From: a bacterium
GTDB taxonomy: Bacteria; Desulfobacterota; Deferrisomatia; Deferrisomatales; BM512
Length of the DNA: 9,545 nt
Assembly (NCBI GenBank): GCA_009724975.1
Contig: SRXB01000059.1
Coordinates: 1 to 9,545, forward strand
Direction: 5' to 3'
Below the pieces are notes generated by a model, which was not told the origin of the DNA, searched no databases, and was given only the letters and a program-made list of their open reading frames with translations. This document shows, one piece after another, positions 1 through 5,567 of this stretch (position 1 is its first letter; each line of letters opens with the position of its first letter). The position numbers were made by a program, and so were the translations under genes.

Positions 1-442
1 CCTCTTCGCCGCCCGGGTAAGAGTTGCCGACGGTTCCCATTCTTCCGGTGGATATTCCGGCGGATTTGAGCACGTGTTGTATCAGGTGGGCGGTTGTTGT
101 CTTGCCGTTGGTGCCTGTTATCCCGACGAGGGTGAGGTTTCGGGAGGGGTGGCCGTGAAAGGCCGCCGCCGCCCAACCAAGCGCCTCTTCGGAGTCTTCG
201 ACGAGAATTTTAGCCATGCCGAAGGTTTCGGCTTCCTCCCGCTGGACGATGCAGGCGGTGGCGCCGTTTTTGGCGGCGGCTTCGAGGAAGAGGTGCCCGT
301 CGCTTTTCTCTCCGCAAAGGGCCGCGAAGAGAGAGCCTTTTTTAACCTGGCGCGAATCGCAGACCACAGCGCTGACCTCAAGGTCTTCGCGTTGGGCGGA
401 TATTACGCCCGGTAACTGTGCTACGATGGCGGCTAGCTTCAC
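1..442 (-). CDS. murE: UDP-N-acetylmuramyl-tripeptide synthetase MurE (partial, N-terminal 147 residues)
   Basis: MurE is the cytoplasmic ATP-dependent Mur ligase that adds the third stem-peptide amino acid (meso-diaminopimelate in most Gram-negatives) to UDP-MurNAc-L-Ala-D-Glu. The reading frame is open from a GTG at 440-442 to the window edge, so the 3' end lies outside. The N-terminal Mur domain shows the MurE-type signature: CDSRQVKKGSLFAAL near residues 28-42, DGHLF at 48-52 and a GATACIV segment at 60-66. The ATP-binding loop GTNGKTTT is at 110-117, followed by GRMGTVG at 133-139. GTG is chosen because it sits directly before the conserved KLAAIV start and no other usable start codon lies between it and the ftsI stop. 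An AAGG about 9 nt upstream is a weak ribosome site. The gene follows ftsI by 35 nt in the dcw operon. Substrate specificity cannot be read because the C-terminal half is missing. Confidence 0.95.
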   Translation of the reverse strand, partial: MKLAAIVAQLPGVISAQREDLEVSAVVCDSRQVKKGSLFAALCGEKSDGHLFLEAAAKNGATACIVQREEAETFGMAKILVEDSEEALGWAAAAFHGHPSRNLTLVGITGTNGKTTTAHLIQHVLKSAGISTGRMGTVGNSYPGGEE

Positions 443-455
443 TTTTCCCGGCCTT

Positions 456-472
456 GCGGGCCATTCGCCCGC
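456..472 (-). other. Intergenic hairpin between ftsI and murE
   Basis: A perfect 6-bp inverted repeat, GCGGGC / GCCCGC with a 5-nt loop, fills about half of the 35-nt gap between the ftsI stop and the murE GTG. In the transcribed (minus) direction no T-run follows, so it does not look like an intrinsic terminator. It lies about 13 nt before the murE start and could affect mRNA processing or murE translation. That role is inference. Confidence 0.5.
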
Positions 473-477
473 TAAAA

Positions 478-2481
478 TCAGATGCTGTCTATAAACTCAA
501 GGACGCAGAGCGTCTCCGGCTTCAAAGGTTCTCCCGCCGGGGGTGCCTGACGCTGCAGGTAGCCGTGTCCCTTTACCTCCAGGGCAACCGGAACGCCCGC
601 CTGCTCGATTCTCTTTAGCGCCTCCCGCATTGGAAGACCCGCTAAGTTGGGCATTGCTCCGGCAACCGCCTCGTCGGCGGGGAAGCCCGGCGGAATCTCC
701 TCTTCCTCTTCGTCTTTTTTCTCTTTTTTGGCGATTTTTGGTTCCGGTTTCTTCTCTTCCTCCTCCTCAAGGTCTGGCTTTGCCCCTAAAAGGGGCAAGG
801 CTTCCTTCAGGATGGCGCTGAAAACCGGCGCGGCTATCGTGCCGCCGTATTCGCCTATTCTCGTGTCGGGTCTGTCGACCGCCACCAGAACCGCGACCTT
901 GGGGTCGCTGGCCGGGGCGTAGCCGATGAAGCTGGCCACGACCAGCCGCTTGTCGTAGCGACCGGTTTTCGGATCCGATTGCCACGCGGTTCCGGTTTTT
1001 CCGGCGACCTTGTAGCCCGGAACCTTTGCGTTGCCGCCGGTGCCGCGGGTTCCGTAAACTACCCGCTGGAGCATCATCTGTGCCTCGGCGGCGGTTTTGG
1101 CGGAAACGGCCGGCCCGAGTATTTCAGGCTCGTAGGCGCGGGCGACCCCTCCGTCGCCGTCAAGGATTTCCTTGACTATGCGGGGCTTTACGCGAATGCC
1201 GCCGTTTGCTATTGCGGCGTAGGCGCTTACCATCTGCAGGGGCGTTGTCGATACGCCCTGCCCAAAAGCCATGTTTATAGGCGTTATGCCCGACCACTTT
1301 TTGGGGTCATGCAGTATGCCTCGCGATTCGGCGGGGATATCCACGCCGCTTCGCTCGCCGAAACCGAATTTTTTCAGCCCCTCGTAAAATTTCGCGTTGG
1401 CGAGCTTCCTGGAAAGCTTGCCTACGCCGATGTTGCTTGATACCTCCAGAACCTCGGGAATGGTGAGGCTGCCATACCGCCCGTGGTCGTGGATCGTGTA
1501 GTCGTAGGGGGTCGGCCATTTGCCGCCTTCGCAGTAAATAGAGTCGTAAATTGCGGCCGCGCCCTGGTCGAGGAGGATCGAGAGGAAGATGGACTTCATC
1601 GTCGAGCCTGGCTCGTAAACGTTCGTGACCCCGTAGTTGACGCGCTTTTCAAGGGGTATGCGCGAAAACTGGTTGGGGTTGACCGACGGAGCCTGCGCCA
1701 TCGCCAGGAGTTCGCCGGTCTTGACATCCATGACAATCGCCGTTCCGGCAAACGCCTGGTATTTTTCAACCGCTTTGCCCAGCTCCACTTCGGCGGTGTG
1801 CTGGATTCTCTCGTCGATGGTGAGGACTACGGTCTGCCCCTTGACGTTTTCCCTGTCCGGCGCGCTTTCCAGTAGCGAACGGGTGTCTCCTATCTTTTTT
1901 GCCTTTATGACTACGTCGCTTCCCTTGAGGACGTCGTCGTAGGAACTTTCCACGCCGCCCATGGCCTGGTCGCCGTCCCGCACCGAGCCGATTATCTGCC
2001 CCGCCAGATCCCCTTTGGGGTAGTAGCGGGTAGGCTGGGCGTCCACGATGATGAAATCCGAGCCCAAGGCCCTTACGGCGTCGGCTTCCTGCGGGGTTAT
2101 CTTGACCTTAAGCTGCGTCGCCGCCTTGTTTCGCTTCGCCACCAAGTCGGCGGTCTTTTTCCGGTCGAGGCCGAGAATCTGGCAGGCCTGCGAAAACTTG
2201 TACGGGTCTTCAAGGGCGCGGGCTGAGGTTGCGCACACGTTGAAGCCCTGTACGGTCTTTGCCAGCGCCCTGTAGTTCCTGTCGAGAATTTCTCCGCGCT
2301 CGGCGGGGATTTTCACGGTCAGGTTGTGCTGGCGCGAGGCCAGCTTCACAAGGTCTTCTCTTGGGAAAAGATGGAGTTTTACTGCGAAAAAAGCCGCTAT
2401 TCCGAAGAGCGAGAGCAAAACCAGCCCCAAGGCCACTATTCTGGCCGTAAAGGCTGGGGCTGCTTCTCTTCTCTTATTCAT
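478..2481 (-). CDS. ftsI: Septal peptidoglycan D,D-transpeptidase FtsI (PBP3) with C-terminal PASTA domain
   Basis: FtsI cross-links septal peptidoglycan as part of the divisome, anchored in the inner membrane with a periplasmic catalytic domain. The 667-residue protein has a short basic N-terminus, one membrane segment at about 14-36, and a PBP-dimer region with the R-G-E-I-L-D-R motif at 62-68. The transpeptidase domain has all three catalytic motifs: STMK (Ser293, Lys296), SSN (348-350) and KTGT (495-498). After the catalytic domain comes a very charged Glu/Lys linker (about 570-596) and a single PASTA domain (about 607-663, beginning MPNLAGLPMREAL). PASTA is not found in the E. coli enzyme but is common in Gram-positive PBPs and, from general knowledge, in some deltaproteobacterial FtsI proteins. 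The ATG lies within the end of ftsL (8-nt overlap), implying translational coupling. SpoVD or Pbp2x-type naming is possible, but the dcw position favours FtsI. Confidence 0.95.
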   Translation of the reverse strand: MNKRREAAPAFTARIVALGLVLLSLFGIAAFFAVKLHLFPREDLVKLASRQHNLTVKIPAERGEILDRNYRALAKTVQGFNVCATSARALEDPYKFSQACQILGLDRKKTADLVAKRNKAATQLKVKITPQEADAVRALGSDFIIVDAQPTRYYPKGDLAGQIIGSVRDGDQAMGGVESSYDDVLKGSDVVIKAKKIGDTRSLLESAPDRENVKGQTVVLTIDERIQHTAEVELGKAVEKYQAFAGTAIVMDVKTGELLAMAQAPSVNPNQFSRIPLEKRVNYGVTNVYEPGSTMKSIFLSILLDQGAAAIYDSIYCEGGKWPTPYDYTIHDHGRYGSLTIPEVLEVSSNIGVGKLSRKLANAKFYEGLKKFGFGERSGVDIPAESRGILHDPKKWSGITPINMAFGQGVSTTPLQMVSAYAAIANGGIRVKPRIVKEILDGDGGVARAYEPEILGPAVSAKTAAEAQMMLQRVVYGTRGTGGNAKVPGYKVAGKTGTAWQSDPKTGRYDKRLVVASFIGYAPASDPKVAVLVAVDRPDTRIGEYGGTIAAPVFSAILKEALPLLGAKPDLEEEEEKKPEPKIAKKEKKDEEEEEIPPGFPADEAVAGAMPNLAGLPMREALKRIEQAGVPVALEVKGHGYLQRQAPPAGEPLKPETLCVLEFIDSI

Positions 2482-2815
2482 CCAAAACTATTGTCTTCGC
2501 CGCATCCTGGCGCACCAGACCCATGAGGGCGGCGCGCGCTTCAAGCTGGTCGGGGCGGACTCTGTAGGCCAGCTCGGTTTTTAGTTTTTCCACTTCCACG
2601 CCAAGGCCGCTTCGCGCTTTTGTGAGCGCCGAAAGGTTGGTCGAGAGCCGCACCGCCTCCATGCGGAAGGCGATGAGGGCCATGAGCGAGAAGATGAGCG
2701 CGATGACGGGCGCGATTACGGGAAGGGATTTCTTGATCGAGTCAAAGGAAATTTCCACTTCCAGGGGCGCGTGGCCCGCGCGGCGGGTGTCCATGTTCAA
2801 TGCCTGCTTTTCCAT
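2474..2815 (-). CDS. ftsL: Cell division protein FtsL-like
   Basis: FtsL is a bitopic divisome protein that forms a complex with FtsB and FtsQ and activates FtsW/FtsI. Family members are too divergent for secure motif matching, so this call rests on architecture and position. The 113-residue protein has a cytoplasmic N-terminus of about 30 residues, a single hydrophobic segment at about 31-50 (LPVIAPVIALIFSLMALIAF), then a periplasmic stretch of about 50 residues with coiled-coil character (RMEAVRLSTNLSAL onward). It ends with a short segment, RPDQLEARAALMGLV, of the type seen in FtsL proteins. It lies exactly between rsmH and ftsI, overlapping rsmH by 19 nt and ftsI by 8 nt. A second ATG at 2794 would shorten it by 7 residues and give no rsmH overlap, with an AGG 9 nt upstream, so the true start is uncertain. 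Confidence 0.85.
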   Translation of the reverse strand: MEKQALNMDTRRAGHAPLEVEISFDSIKKSLPVIAPVIALIFSLMALIAFRMEAVRLSTNLSALTKARSGLGVEVEKLKTELAYRVRPDQLEARAALMGLVRQDAAKTIVLDE

Positions 2816-3831
2816 CTTTTCATCTCGCTGTCGGGGGCGATTAGCTCCGCCGCCCTGAGCCGGGCGCTCCGAGCCCGGGAATTGGCCTTTGTTTCCTCAT
2901 CCGAGGGCTTGACCGCCTTTCTGGTCAGCACCCTTAGGATTCCCGGTTCGCCGCAGTTGCAGATGGGCGAACGGGGCGGGCATACGCAATGAGGCTCAAG
3001 AGCCCGGAATGCGTTTTTCACCAGCCTGTCTTCGAGCGAGTGGTAGGAAATCACCGCCACCCGCCCTCCGGGTTTAAGGACCTTCGGAAAGGACGCCAAA
3101 AACTTTTCAAGGCCCTCAAGCTCGCGGTTGACCTCGATTCTGAGCGCCTGGAAGATTCGCGTTGCCGGATGCTTTTCACTGTTCCGGCCAAGGGCCTTTT
3201 CAATAGCCGCCGCGAGTTCGCCGGTGGTGGAAAATGGGGTTTTCCCACGTTGCGCGGCTATCGACCTCGCCGCCCTTGCGGCCCTCGGCTCCTCGCCGTA
3301 TTCGCGGAATACGCGGACCAGCCGCTCTTCCGGGTAGTCGTTGACGATTTGGGCCGCCGTAAGCGGGGCATCGGGCCCCATTCTCATGTCCAGCGGGCCG
3401 TCCCTCATGAAGCTGAAGCCTCGCTCCCCCGCGTCCAGCTGCCGCGAGGAGACTCCGAGGTCCAGAAGGATGCCATCAACCTTTTCAATCCCGAGTCCAG
3501 CCAGGATCTCTGCTATGGCGGAGTAGTTTCCCCTCACAGCCGAGAACCTCCCCGCCTCCGTCGAGAGCCGCGCCGTCGCGCGGGCTATCGCCTCGGGGTC
3601 GCGGTCTATACCAACAACTTTTCCCGCGGGGGCCAAAAGCGCCAGAAGCGCCGCCGAATGGCCGCCGCCGCCGAGGGTGCCGTCGATATAAACCCCCTCT
3701 TTCGAGGTGACGAGAAGGGATACCGTTTCGTTTAAAAGAACCGGCAGGTGGTAAAAAGTTTCGCCCTCCGGAGCCTCTCCGGCCGGCGCGCCGCCCGTTT
3801 TTTTAAATTCCATGCTTTTGAGCCGCGTCAA
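2797..3831 (-). CDS. rsmH: 16S rRNA (cytosine(1402)-N(4))-methyltransferase RsmH
   Basis: RsmH (MraW) uses S-adenosylmethionine to methylate N4 of C1402 in the 16S rRNA decoding centre. The family block begins at HLPVLLNETV (28-37). The SAM-binding loop is YIDGTLGGGGHS (48-59), with the acidic partner GIDRDPEA at 74-81. Further signatures are LLDLGVSSRQLD (122-133), DMRMG (148-152), RIFQALRIEVNREL (225-238) and ISYHSLEDR (261-269). The cysteine-rich loop C-V-C-P-P...C-N-C-G (282-294) is also typical. Length is a little above the usual 300-320 residues because of an unconserved N-terminus. The start is ambiguous. A TTG at 3829-3831 has AGGA five nt upstream; an ATG at 3811-3813, six codons later, has no visible ribosome site. 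Both lie inside the end of mraZ. Second gene of the dcw operon. Confidence 0.96.
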   Translation of the reverse strand: MTRLKSMEFKKTGGAPAGEAPEGETFYHLPVLLNETVSLLVTSKEGVYIDGTLGGGGHSAALLALLAPAGKVVGIDRDPEAIARATARLSTEAGRFSAVRGNYSAIAEILAGLGIEKVDGILLDLGVSSRQLDAGERGFSFMRDGPLDMRMGPDAPLTAAQIVNDYPEERLVRVFREYGEEPRAARAARSIAAQRGKTPFSTTGELAAAIEKALGRNSEKHPATRIFQALRIEVNRELEGLEKFLASFPKVLKPGGRVAVISYHSLEDRLVKNAFRALEPHCVCPPRSPICNCGEPGILRVLTRKAVKPSDEETKANSRARSARLRAAELIAPDSEMKRWKSRH

Positions 3832-4243
3832 AGGAATCCTGCGGGCGGCTCAGGAAGGTTTCGTAAGATTTTTCGTAGCGCTCGGGGCTCCATATCTCGA
3901 AGCTTTGCATGCAGCCGCAAACAATGGCGTTTTTCTCTATGGCCGCCTGCTCCCTGAGCGTCGGGGGCAGAAGAATCCTTCCGGCCTTGTCGGGTACGCA
4001 TTCTTCGGCGCGCGCGAAAAAGTGCCTTTGAAGTTCGCGGAGATTGAGGTCGAAGAGGGAGACGGAGTTGAACTTCGCCTCAAGCACGCGCCAGCCGTCC
4101 GCAGGCAGGGCGATAAGGTGGTCGCCCTGGAGGGTGACGTACAGGGGCAGCTCGTGGCGAGTCTCCAGCAATTCGCGGTATTTGGCCGGAATGCTTAGCC
4201 TTCCCTTGTCGTCCAGCGTGTGTTTGAAAGTCCCTCTGAACAT
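3803..4243 (-). CDS. mraZ: Transcriptional regulator MraZ
   Basis: MraZ is a SpoVT/AbrB-fold DNA-binding protein that forms ring-shaped oligomers and regulates the dcw operon from direct repeats upstream of its own gene. The product is 146 residues, the usual family size. It starts with the typical MFRGTFKHTLDDKGRLSIP, and the two AbrB-like half-domains are visible as DDKGRLSIPAKYR (11-23) and DKAGRILLPPTLR (85-97). The ATG at 4241-4243 was chosen over an upstream in-frame start at 4300 because family homology begins exactly there. The upstream start would also run through the operator and sit at the predicted transcription start. A GAGG about 10 nt before the ATG is the likely ribosome site. 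It is the first gene of the operon; rsmH begins inside its 3' end. Autoregulation is inferred from the operator described separately. Confidence 0.96.
   Translation of the reverse strand: MFRGTFKHTLDDKGRLSIPAKYRELLETRHELPLYVTLQGDHLIALPADGWRVLEAKFNSVSLFDLNLRELQRHFFARAEECVPDKAGRILLPPTLREQAAIEKNAIVCGCMQSFEIWSPERYEKSYETFLSRPQDSFDAAQKHGI
3837..3840 (-). promoter_or_regulatory. Candidate ribosome binding site for the rsmH TTG start
   Basis: AGGA on the minus strand lies 5 nt before the TTG at 3829-3831 and inside mraZ. It is the only Shine-Dalgarno-like sequence near either possible rsmH start, and is the reason the TTG was preferred over the ATG at 3813. Confidence 0.4.
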
Positions 4244-4262
4244 CCCTTTTTCGCCTCGCGCC

Positions 4263-4297
4263 TCCCACGCAATCCCACTTTGTGACACTTTCCCCCA
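4263..4297 (-). promoter_or_regulatory. Putative MraZ operator: four boxes at 10-bp spacing
   Basis: Read on the minus strand, the 5-mers TGGGG (4293-4297), TGTCA (4283-4287, degenerate), TGGGA (4273-4277) and TGGGA (4263-4267) recur with exactly 5 nt between them. Each is preceded by G. Two of the 10-bp units also carry AAAGTG. The known E. coli MraZ site is a set of TGGGN direct repeats with 5-nt spacers, and a mycoplasma MraZ site is described as AAAGTG-type repeats. The array begins at the predicted transcription start and ends 19 nt before the mraZ ATG, so bound MraZ could block initiation or early elongation. Confidence 0.82.
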
Positions 4298-4306
4298 CAA
4301 TCGCGA

Positions 4307-4335
4307 ATATTACAGCCGGTCAACAGGGGTGTCAA
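4307..4335 (-). promoter_or_regulatory. Sigma70 promoter for the dcw operon (PmraZ)
   Basis: On the minus strand TTGACA (4330-4335) and TAATAT (4307-4312) are separated by exactly 17 bp. That is a perfect -35 and a five-of-six -10 at optimal spacing. Transcription should start near 4300, giving a leader of about 57 nt that contains the MraZ box array. The -35 element overlaps the stop codon of the upstream CorC_HlyC-domain gene. Confidence 0.8.
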
Positions 4336-4766
4336 GGCGCAAAGCGAGGAAAAAGCCCTTCGCGAACAAAAGATTCGCGATTCAGATTTTCAGTGGGCGA
4401 AGGTGGGATGAAGAAGGTGCGCCAGCGGGTTTTGGTCGATGGGGAGATGGGAGATATTCTCATGAGGACGATGCGGCGACCGCTCAGGCGCTCGACGTAA
4501 AAGCGAAAGTTCCCGAAGGTGAAGGAGTCTCCCTTTGCGGGGATTCTGCCGAGCATCGTCCCGGCTATTGTTACGTCGGTGGCGGTCGGCATGTGCAGGC
4601 CAAGGACCTTGTTCGCGTCCCGTATCGGGGTCGTCTCCTTCACGAAGACGGCCCCGCCGGGCATAAAGCGTATAGCGTCGCCCCAAAGGTCGTGTTCGCG
4701 ACTGCGACGGCGGGCCTTGAATTGCACCAGGAGGGTTTCCGGCGTCCCCCTCCACGTCGGCATCAC
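4332..4766 (-). CDS. Small protein consisting mainly of an isolated CorC_HlyC (transporter-associated) domain
   Basis: Residues about 38-107 of this 144-residue product match the pattern of the CorC_HlyC domain, the C-terminal module of DUF21-CBS-CBS-CorC_HlyC membrane proteins (CorC/HlyC/TerC-associated transporters). Visible landmarks are the T-P-I-R-D-A-N-K-V-L-G-L element (46-57), V-T-I-A-G-T-M-L-G-R-I-P-A-K-G-D (65-80) and F-Y-V-E-R-L-S-G-R-R-I (89-99). No DUF21 membrane segments and no CBS motifs are present. The preceding frame is closed by a stop near 4853 and the next gene ends at 4891. The start is a GTG at 4764-4766 or the adjacent ATG, neither with a clear ribosome site. The last 35 residues look unrelated to the family. 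It may be a free-standing soluble module or the remnant of a longer gene; the sequence does not decide. It ends at the dcw promoter. Confidence 0.62.
   Translation of the reverse strand: MMPTWRGTPETLLVQFKARRRSREHDLWGDAIRFMPGGAVFVKETTPIRDANKVLGLHMPTATDVTIAGTMLGRIPAKGDSFTFGNFRFYVERLSGRRIVLMRISPISPSTKTRWRTFFIPPSPTENLNRESFVREGLFPRFAP
4350..4380 (-). terminator. Candidate weak intrinsic terminator before the dcw promoter
   Basis: On the minus strand a perfect 7-bp stem TCGCGAA / TTCGCGA (4374-4380 and 4360-4366) encloses a 7-nt loop. Five nt later comes a run of five T (4350-4354). It could end transcripts from the upstream gene or genes just before the mraZ promoter. The gap before the T-run is long and the stem lies within the last codons of the upstream reading frame, so this is tentative. 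Confidence 0.38.
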
Positions 4767-4800
4767 GGTAAAGCCGGTGGATACGAAGGAATCGGCGGGA

Positions 4801-4836
4801 AAACTAAAAGCGCGAAAAAGAAAAAGGAGGGGCCGT
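4801..4836 (-). terminator. T-rich stretch after the DUF3426 gene, possible terminator
   Basis: The minus strand of the 124-nt gap between the DUF3426 stop (4891) and the next start has several T-runs (CTTTTTCTTTTT, then CTTTTAGTTTT) just after a GC-rich GGCC-AC-GGCC segment. I cannot draw a convincing stem with a normal loop, so intrinsic termination here is only a possibility. Confidence 0.25.
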
Positions 4837-4890
4837 GGCCGGAATCGAAGACCTCAATGTTAATATGAGTGCGGGAAGAGGCTCGAAAAG

Positions 4891-5505
4891 CTATCTCCCG
4901 GATATCTCAACCTCGAATTCCGAAAAACCCTTCGGCGGATTGGCGAAGATGACCATAAAGTCTTTTTGCACGCCCGCCGCAATGGTTTCGCCGCCCTCTT
5001 TCTCCAGGGAGGCGGCAAGTTTTTCCACCTGGGTTTCGTCAAGGGCGTCACGGGAGGGGATTGACCCCGCGTAGGAGAAGGCGGTGGCCTCTATGCCCGC
5101 GCCCAGCGCCTTAACGTTGATTTTTGGGGGCTTGGCCGCCGCGCCGGAGTTGTTTTTCACCTTTCCGGAGACGACGAAAAGGGTTTTGCCGTCAGGGCGG
5201 GTGTAGTAAGAGCCGCTCGCCTTTCCCTCGATGGAGAAGTCTGGCGCGCTCGCCTTGTAGATAAAGGATGGCTTGGCGAAATAGACCCCGACAAGGGCTA
5301 CGAAGAGGGCTGCTAAAGCCCAGAAGAGGGCGCCCAGAGAAGATTTTTGGACTGGAGCCGCAACCGGCGCGGCGGCGGCCGCCGTTGTCGCCCGCACCCC
5401 GAAGACCAGGCCGCAGCGGCAGCACTCGACCTTTTGTCCCGACGGATCCACAAGGTCGTCGGGTATTTCGTATCTGGTTTCGCAATCGAGGCAGGCGACT
5501 CTCAT
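4891..5505 (-). CDS. MJ0042-type zinc-ribbon, single-pass membrane protein with DUF3426 domain
   Basis: This 204-residue protein has three parts. An N-terminal zinc ribbon uses CLDC (Cys5, Cys8) and CCRC (Cys28/29, Cys31), spaced as in the MJ0042 family (opening V-A-C-L-D-C, then Y-E-I-P). An Ala-rich linker (about 39-53) leads to one membrane helix at about 57-77. The C-terminal region (about 95-204) has the DUF3426 pattern: TLFVVSGKVKNNS, then PPKINVKALG, and near the end an F-M-V-I-F-A-N-P-P segment. With a cytoplasmic zinc ribbon, the C-terminal domain would be periplasmic. No biochemical function is known for this family. The ATG has AAGGA 5 nt upstream, a clear ribosome site. It is divergent from the GGDEF gene and co-directional with the dcw genes, though probably a separate transcript. 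Confidence 0.85.
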   Translation of the reverse strand: MRVACLDCETRYEIPDDLVDPSGQKVECCRCGLVFGVRATTAAAAAPVAAPVQKSSLGALFWALAALFVALVGVYFAKPSFIYKASAPDFSIEGKASGSYYTRPDGKTLFVVSGKVKNNSGAAAKPPKINVKALGAGIEATAFSYAGSIPSRDALDETQVEKLAASLEKEGGETIAAGVQKDFMVIFANPPKGFSEFEVEISGR

Positions 5506-5510
5506 GGCGG

Positions 5511-5515
5511 TCCTT
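5511..5515 (-). promoter_or_regulatory. Ribosome binding site of the DUF3426 gene
   Basis: AAGGA on the minus strand, 5 nt before the ATG at 5503-5505. It is the best Shine-Dalgarno match in the middle region and fixes this start. Confidence 0.65.
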
Positions 5516-5558
5516 GCACTTTTAATTTAAGTGTTTGGCCAATTTAGGCGATTAGAAA

Positions 5559-5567
5559 TGGTATGAT
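5559..5567 (+). promoter_or_regulatory. Candidate extended -10 promoter for the GAF-GGDEF gene
   Basis: TGG followed by TATGAT forms an extended -10 element (TGn-TATAAT type). No good -35 lies at 16-18 bp; TTGGCC at 5535-5540 is 21 bp away. Transcription would start near 5574, giving a leader of about 57 nt. It overlaps the candidate minus-strand -10. Confidence 0.45.

Noticed and set aside
979..1440. Plus-strand open frame of 153 codons opposite ftsI
   Set aside because: Antisense to the transpeptidase domain with no family signature.
2989..3735. Long plus-strand open frame (248 codons) opposite rsmH
   Set aside because: It is fully antisense to a well-recognised methyltransferase, is Arg/Pro/Gly-rich, and shows no family motif; a GC-rich shadow frame.
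4244..4300. N-terminal extension of mraZ to an upstream in-frame start at 4300
   Set aside because: It would translate the operator region from the predicted transcription start, and family homology begins exactly at the Met at 4243.
4263..4302. Reading the 10-bp repeats as a CRISPR or microsatellite
   Set aside because: Too short and only four imperfect units; position and motif fit an MraZ operator far better.
4831..4862. Minus-strand TTCGATTCC-like segment resembling the T-arm of a tRNA
   Set aside because: The flanking 5-nt arms do not pair, there is no CCA end, and no cloverleaf can be drawn around it.
4044..4868. Plus-strand open frame of 274 codons opposite mraZ, the dcw promoter and the CorC_HlyC gene
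   Set aside because: Spans a promoter and two genes on the other strand, is Arg/Lys-rich with no recognisable domain, and has no convincing ribosome site.
4835..5074. Plus-strand frame with a good AAGGAGG before GTG at 4835
   Set aside because: The ribosome-site match is tempting, but the product is Ser-rich, lacks any motif and runs antisense into the DUF3426 gene; likely chance.
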